The notes below the pieces were generated by a model. The model saw only the letters and a program-made list of their open reading frames with translations. It was not told where the DNA came from and made no database searches. Source: Volutella citrinella (lineage: Eukaryota > Ascomycota > Sordariomycetes > Hypocreales > Nectriaceae). Taken from it: 64,000 bases of DNA. How positions within the stretch are numbered: position 1 is the first letter of the stretch; every line of letters begins with the position of its first letter. Shown here piece after piece: positions 57,745 through 64,000 of this stretch. A program made the position numbers and the translations under genes. The stretch spans positions 2,170,001 through 2,234,000 of the forward strand of contig JAWZSP010000008.1 in the NCBI GenBank assembly GCA_034401135.1. The letters are read 5' to 3'.

Positions 57745-60700
57745 GTTGGCGATTTGTCTGGTTGTATCGATATTCGAACAAGAAGTGGTCTTTGAACTTG
57801 GAGTACAAGAGAGTGTGTTTGAGAGTGCTTGAAACGAGAGCGACTGTGGTGAACAAAACGATGGTGTTGTGAAGGAAGGTTAAGCGAATGTGCGATGACC
57901 AAATCGAGCCTGACCAAGTCTGCTGAAAGGAGATGGGGAAGAAGATCTCTCGATGAGGAAGGGTAGGAACCCGCGATATATAAGAGGAAGCACAGGATGG
58001 GCAGCCCTCAGCCAGTCCATGCCGGCCGAGCAGCCACCCACGAAACTGGCCATGCACCGGGCAGTCGCATATACCCCCCTAGGTCATCTTCTCATCTTGC
58101 TCTCATCATTGGCGACCTGTCTTGGGGCGTGCCAAGGAAGGCACTTAGCGTAGCAGGCCTGGATGTGGCATCGAGGCGGGTCAGCTTCAACAGTTTGGCT
58201 GGTGAGGAGGGCCCATGTCCTGATCCAAGGATGCAGACCAGTACCAGACTGGTTGTTGGCGCGGCCTACGAGTGGATGTCATTCGGTCCCATGCTTCCAA
58301 TGCACAGGGCGAGAGGAGGCCAGGGAGGGGGGGTTAACGACTGGGAGGGGTGTGTGCGTGATCAGGGGCACGGCTTCGGGAGAGGGAGGGAGGAGAAAGG
58401 CGTTATGCATGCGGTGTATGGTGTTTCCCTGACCAAGCTATCCCGCCTGCTCCTCCTGACTTACAAGCCACTCCCCTGGCGGCGACAACAAGATATCCGC
58501 ATGAAAGACTGCTAATAGGCAGAGAACACGGCCTTGGCAGCAGCAGCGGCAGCAGCGCCGTTGAGATGTCCTCTCTGCCTGCATGCAAGTGAGAACTGTG
58601 CTGTTGCTGCTGGTGTGGTGGCAACGACACCAAGGCGGGCGACACTCGGACGACCACATGCCGCTTGGCTTCTGGTTTGCCGCACCATACCGCACACACC
58701 ACTCACAGCAGCGCAGCCAGTGCCCAGCGCTTCTGGCGTGCCTGAACGCCCTCTCTGCCTACCAGTCTCACACCACCCCCCTCGGGAAAAAAGCGCCCCA
58801 GGCTTAAAGGACGTCTAGTCAGGCACAGGATAGAAGAGACTCAAGATCGATGACATGGGTGCCCCGGGAGAGGCGCATGCAAACGGTTGGCTGGCTCGTC
58901 AAAAGCCCACCCCTGTCGAGCGAATACCGAGGGCAGCATCCATACCACCCCAACCCGCCTCTAGATCCAGTCTAGGGCCAGGGCCGGCCAATCAACAGGC
59001 CCTTGCGCTTCTTTGGAGGAGGGGCCCAAGGGGGGTCTTTGTGTCGTGGGACGCCACGGGCCTTGTCAGGGGACGCCGGGCGGATTTCTCCTCTGGTGGC
59101 AAGATGTCGAGGTTGGTTGTGACATCGCGGGCAGGCCAGCAGGGGTCCCATAAAATTAGGCCATGCGGGTTGGATGGCGGAGACGTAGGTGGATTTTTGT
59201 ATTTTAGCCCAAAGGACGAAAGAGCATTCCCTTGGAGATGGCGAGAGTTGCGAGAGGTGGCATTGCGCGCGTTTGTGACATCGTCAGTGGGACCAAAAGT
59301 CAAACCAACAGCGCAATCTAGACAAAGTTACGCGAATCTGGCCCAGCAGAATAATAGCCAGCGGAGGCCAGGCGTCGGTAGTGAGGCCGCGGGCCGTGGG
59401 CTGGCCTGAAACAAGAACGTGATGGCATAAGGTATTATCAAGATAAGCTTAACCGTGTCTTGGAGGAGGGAGGGATTTCCGAGCTGGAGGCGGGACAGCC
59501 AGATCAGGCAATTCTTGTGCACCATCTACCACAGCGCGACCACTGGCCAGGAAGGGCCCACAAGCACTTTTGGTGCGCCGTTCCTGCTCGTGGCCGCCAT
59601 CCAGGCAGGGGAACGAGGAAGAAGGAACGACCTCAGCTAATAAAAATATGTGCAGGAACTGGAACATTGGGGTCTCCTTCCGGGAGTGTAGCATCTTGCG
59701 TGCTCACCTTTGTTTTTCTTCTTGGGCCCGCTCCCGCTGCCACTCCTCCTGTTCCTGCGCATTGTACGAGGTCGCACTGCAGAGTTCCGAGCCGCCGCTG
59801 ACCATGGATGCGAGCCAACTCAGCTTAGCTCACCAGCGTCAGTGTGCCTGAGCCCAAACTGTGCTGATGCGGCGCCGTCGCTGTTGTCGTGATCCCTCGG
59901 CCCAGCGGCCCACCAGCTAGAGCCTTCGCTGCGCTGGAGCCAGCCTCTGTGCCGTGTGTACCCATTCTTGAAGCGCTCACCGTCCGTCGAGTGCGCCAGC
60001 GCCCGCGCCCGCGCCAGACTGGGCAGGCCGAGCTGAGTCTCGGCGCATGCGGCGAGGCGCCCATAGCGAGCCGGCGGTAAGTCAATCAACCACAGCCCAG
60101 TGGTGCTTTCGGCAGGGACCCGAGGGCACATCGTGCGCCTGCATGGTTCCACGGAGCTGGACTGCGGGCGCCGCGGGAAGGACCACTGGGCCAATTTGCG
60201 AGTCCAGCACAGTCCTCTTCCAGTGGACTTGGGCGAGTCCCATTCCATTATTAGTGGTTTCACTGCATCACAGTGCCCACTTCCAGTGCCCTAGGCACCG
60301 CCCCCCAGGTGCCCTGGGTTGCCTAGAACTTTCTTGCCTCCTTGAGGCCCCGTTCTTCCCTGCCCTGCCCTCCCTGCCCTGCCCTGCCTGTTCTCTTGGG
60401 CTTTTCACCTCATTGGCAGGAGGCCAGGCTGTTGCTCGCTATGACAAGCCCTCGCAGCCCTGCGTAGCCTAAGGCCCAACTGCGTAAATGCCGGGCTGGG
60501 GTTTGACTGGTCATTTCCGCCCTGCGTCCGAGACAGCGCCGGGCCTAATCACTTTTCTGCCCTGCTCTTTGGGCTTCTGCTACTACTACGGACGTCCCTA
60601 CTATGACTATATGCCACCATGTATCCCATCGCGTCGGATTTCTCCCGCCATGGAGCCATTCCCCTGCCAAGCAGATTCGCAGAAGCCTGACTCTCAGCGC

Positions 60701-63700
60701 ACGGGTCGACTGGACACGCCTTTTTCCCCTGCTGCGTGCCAAGTCGGAGGCCACGGATTTCCGAGGAGCCCCCACTGGGATGGGAACTGCTCGATGCCAA
60801 TGAGACGGCCCTAGGTGTCACCAGCACTGACCACCAGGTCCCTAATTATCTGATGATTACCTCTTGCTCAGCTCGCTCGCTCCAGCGGATACCACGGGAA
60901 GATGGCTTGCCGCGCGGAGCTGACCTTCACCGGGCAAGGCGAAACACTGCGCAGGTAGGCAGCGTTTGGGAAGGGCCTCAGATTGCCCCACGCACTCGGG
61001 CTTGGTCGACACTGATGTTCGTTTGAGACCGCCACGGGCCGGCGACGCCACCGACGGCATCAGCAGTGTGGTCACCAGAAAATACCCCTAACAACGGCCA
61101 AGAGCACGTCAAATGCCGCTAGCTCAGGGACTGAAACGGCGCGTTTGTAAGCGGCCGTTGGTGAAGCAGGCAGCCCCGGCAAGCCACGATCGGAAAGTGG
61201 GAGACAGACCTGGAGTGAATTGCGAGGAGCTGAGCAGCGCCGACATGGGAATGCCCGGAATGGCATCAGGCGGGGGTCAGGCCAGTGCAAATGCCACACG
61301 CGGCCGGGGAATGAGTCAACGATAACAGTTGCTGCCTTCAGAGAACTAGAGAGCAAGCGAGAGCGAGAGCCGCTCAAGGGCCCTTGGCTCTTGGCTATCA
61401 TCTCCTGTACCCATCCCCCAGACTTCTAAGACTGGGGGATTCACAACGAACCAGCGGAAGGCCAGTCAAAAATTTGCCGAGTGGGTGCAACTAACTTAGA
61501 GGACAAGACCAGCCAGATTGGGGCCTCTGGGACCTCCATCAGTGGATCCCTGGACAGCCGCGGGGACTCGGGGAGCGGACTGGGCGACCAGGTCTTGGCT
61601 CACTAGGCCACAGGGAGCTTGCTATTCCTAGGATACCCCTGTTGAGGCTCTTGGCAGTCGGGTCAACTCTTTGCTCAACCTCCCGCCTCTATGTATCATT
61701 TACTACGGTACAGGTAAGTAGTATCATCTAGGATCTTAGGACTGGCCAAGTCAGTCGGGCCAGGCCACGTCAGGCCATGGCCCTTCTCATTGGGCGAATT
61801 GCGAGAGCTTCCCAGTTCCCAAGGCCAGGGTGCTTGCTTGGTGTTGCTAACATCGACGGTTGGGCACATCTCCTCCCGCGCGCAATGGCTCCATGATATG
61901 CGGTTGCAGGCGGGCAATGCACAATGCATCTATGGGTGTTCCTGGTTGGTCCTGAGCTGAGCCGTGCATTCTTGCGAGGCTGCGGCAGAACCGGCTACAT
62001 CTGCCGCGCACAGCCAGCCAGATTGATTACCACAGCCTGTCCCTGTGGAGTTGCGGTTGCCAGTACGCCGCTGCGCCTTCGCGCATGAGAGTGCTACTCA
62101 GTAGCTGCAGTCATCTGGCGGGAGGCTGACAAGTTGTTGTTGGTCGAGGCAGTCCTCTGTGGCCTCGTATGATACCACCTTGCTGCAGAATTAAACTGGG
62201 ACTCGCCAATCGAAAACATGGCGAGCATTCCGCACTCCGAGCCCCATGCATTTATCGCCGTGCACTTTGTCCTGGTCCCACGGGGGAGAAGCCGAGCGCG
62301 CTCTGTCGACAATCAACCTCGAGCCCGCTTATTTCCAGCTCATTGTCTGATCTGTAACAAACAGATTGAGGGGATTCTTAATCCACTGTTCACTCGGAGT
62401 CTCGGGGTCGTGCGCCGTGCAGATCAGTAGGCTAATGGAACCAAGCGCACCCGTTGGGATTCCATCGCAGCCGCGGCCGGCTGGCTCACCTGAACCATCC
62501 CCACAAGGCAATTACGATGCAATGCGCGCGGCTCAGCTTGGATGGACTCGATGGAGGCTGAAGGCTAATTATGTTTCAGTCTCAGCCGTCCCGCGTCCCG
62601 CGCGGGCGGTAGTTGGGTTGGCTCTGTTGCAGTTGTGACATCACGTTCAATTGCCAATGTGCAAGTAATCAATGATAGCCAGTCTATCGATGCAAGCCGC
62701 ACAGGATTGAAATTCTATCTCGAGGGGGTAGTTGTATGGGCCGCCTTGGCACACTACTGTGCAGTTTCCGGGTCCCGGAACACTCGCCAAGATGGCAAGA
62801 TGGATTGATTGCACGCAGTAACTAGCCCAGCCTCGAGGCGGCACCATGTGTCACTGTTTTTTGCGTGTGGCGACCTTGGCGAGGCGCCCGGCACCATCAA
62901 CACGCCCACTCCAGAAATAGAGGCCCCACAATTATCTGGAAGATTCTGGTGAATGGTGCTGCAAGCCACTGGGGCCACTCCAGCAGCGCTAAAGTCGAGG
63001 GCCCCTGTTAGCCCGCCGATCCTTGACTATCCGAGCCTACAGACACTCAATCGGACCCTGGCCCTGACGTCAAATCATGCTTACGAGCTTGAAACCCCAG
63101 ACCCCGGTCGATTTGCCTCGATGGGCGCACACCCCCAGACACGCAAGTCCCTTCCGCAACTCAAGTTCACTCGCCCAATTTTGTGCAGTATGTTCCGCCC
63201 GCCCACAGGGCAACAAACAGCATGCTCTCAAGCTGCCTACGCTGGCCCGCGCACCCAACTCTGAATCCTGCAATCAATCAGGGCCGTCAGCATAGCACTG
63301 AGAAGCTGCTGCCACGTTCCTCGCCCCAACGATCCACAGCTGAAACTCGGAGAGTTCGGAACTTCCCACGAACGCATCCAGCCGAGCCAAGAGATCCTCA
63401 GAGCCTCCAGCTCCATCCCGAGCCCCATGGTTCCTGGGCCGTCGCAAGCTCTCATCCTGTTGCTCTCCTGCTTCCGACGTTCCCCCTCTTCCCGCCACCT
63501 CTGAGCGCGGCATGTGACTCTTTTGCACTGGACAAGAAGAGCGGACAAGACGAGGACCAGGCCACACACACCCCCAGTCCGTCCTTCTCGATAGGGAAAT
63601 GGCCGCACACGCATTACGCAGGTGAGCGAAAAACCCACCCGTCGCCAGTGATTGGACGTGCGTCCAGAGCGCGGAAGAAACAGGGCCAGCCAGGCTAGGG

Positions 63701-64000
63701 AAGGCGCCTTTTTGCACCCTTGTCGGCGCCGTTTGTCTCAGGCGGTGCGGGCTCAAGGCGGCCCATACTTAACAGCCACCGAACGGACAGAGGAGAGGAC
63801 TGTGTGTTGTTGTTGCTGGTTGTTGGAGATGGGCAGCGCTCGCTCAATCTGTGATCTCCGCGAAGTCCGTGTGAACACCCCTCTCTCCCCTTGTTGAGTG
63901 ATTTGCCCAGCCCCGCAGGGGAACGATGGTGGTCCTGGCAGAAGATCTCTGCAACGGTGCATGACGCTTTTGGGTTTAATTGCAGTCCTTGCACACACAC
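57745..64000. other. Gene-free 6.3-kb tract at right end
   Basis: No frame here shows domain-like composition, codon bias or coherent splice joins. The left 300 bp form the deacetylase promoter, with a TATATA element near 57976-57983. The rest is GC-rich with many C-runs, GCCAGCC/CCAGGC words and a CCTGC microsatellite near 60357-60390. Many short frames of mixed strand exist. The last 400 bp contain a good donor (CAG|GTGAGC at 63622), a TTAAC stretch and an acceptor-like end (TTAATTGCAG at 63976-63985). This could be a 5' UTR intron of a plus-strand gene beyond the window. Confidence 0.5.
60357..60390. repeat. CCTGC microsatellite
   Basis: An imperfect tandem of CCTGC/CCCTG units, about six copies, in the gene-free right-end tract. 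Confidence 0.7.

Noticed and set aside
59820..60263. A 147-codon minus-strand frame in the right-end tract, and similar frames up to 64000
   Set aside because: Their amino-acid composition looks random, with overlapping frames on both strands of equal length and no splice-linked extension.

Overview
The window looks like nuclear DNA of a filamentous ascomycete (Sordariomycetes, most likely Hypocreales). The coding regions are GC-rich. Introns are short (about 45-190 bp) with GT-AG ends. The gene content is typical of moulds: exocyst Sec3, complex I 51-kDa subunit, Pex11, dynactin p27, a HET-domain protein, a GH18 chitinase very like the Trichoderma 42-kDa endochitinase, and fungal L-galactonate dehydratase. 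Exon joins were worked out by hand from splice consensus, frame closure and family alignment from memory. All joins given below close in frame.

Layout. 1-24.8 kb is a dense housekeeping block: a partial nuclear-type hypothetical protein (-), SEC3 (-), mitochondrial hydroxyacid-oxoacid transhydrogenase (+), a hypothetical protein (+), a large membrane protein (-), a GPI-type cell-surface protein (+), dynactin p27 (-), the NADH dehydrogenase 51-kDa subunit (+), a Pex11-family protein (+) and a CUE/DUF1771/SMR protein resembling yeast Cue2 (-). NCR1/NPC1 follows (+, 24.8-28.7 kb). From 30 to 50 kb the genes are sparser and more accessory in character: an M13 metallopeptidase, a chitinase, a 76-aa ORF, an enoyl-CoA hydratase with a 30-nt microexon, an F-box/ankyrin-like protein, a zinc-free MDR reductase, a small secreted protein, a YTH-domain (m6A reader) protein and a HET-domain protein. 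From 50 to 58 kb lie GPI18 mannosyltransferase, an acyl-protein-thioesterase-like hydrolase, L-galactonate dehydratase and a chitin deacetylase. The last 6.3 kb (57.7-64 kb) holds no gene I can support.

Functional links. Several genes bear on the cell wall and secretion: SEC3 (exocytosis), GPI18 (GPI anchors), the GPI-type protein, chitinase and chitin deacetylase. The L-galactonate dehydratase belongs to D-galacturonate (pectin) catabolism. Its promoter carries a good match to the galacturonate-response motif TCCNCCAAT, about 130 bp above a TATA box. HOT, complex I and the enoyl-CoA hydratase are energy or acyl metabolism genes. The HET and F-box/ankyrin-like genes belong to families that expand in fungal accessory regions.

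I did not find a convincing wholly new multi-gene system. The best leads are single loci: the GARE-like promoter, the M13 peptidase without a signal peptide, the small secreted protein, the YTH protein, the divergent eight-cysteine surface protein and the long gene-free tract at the right end.
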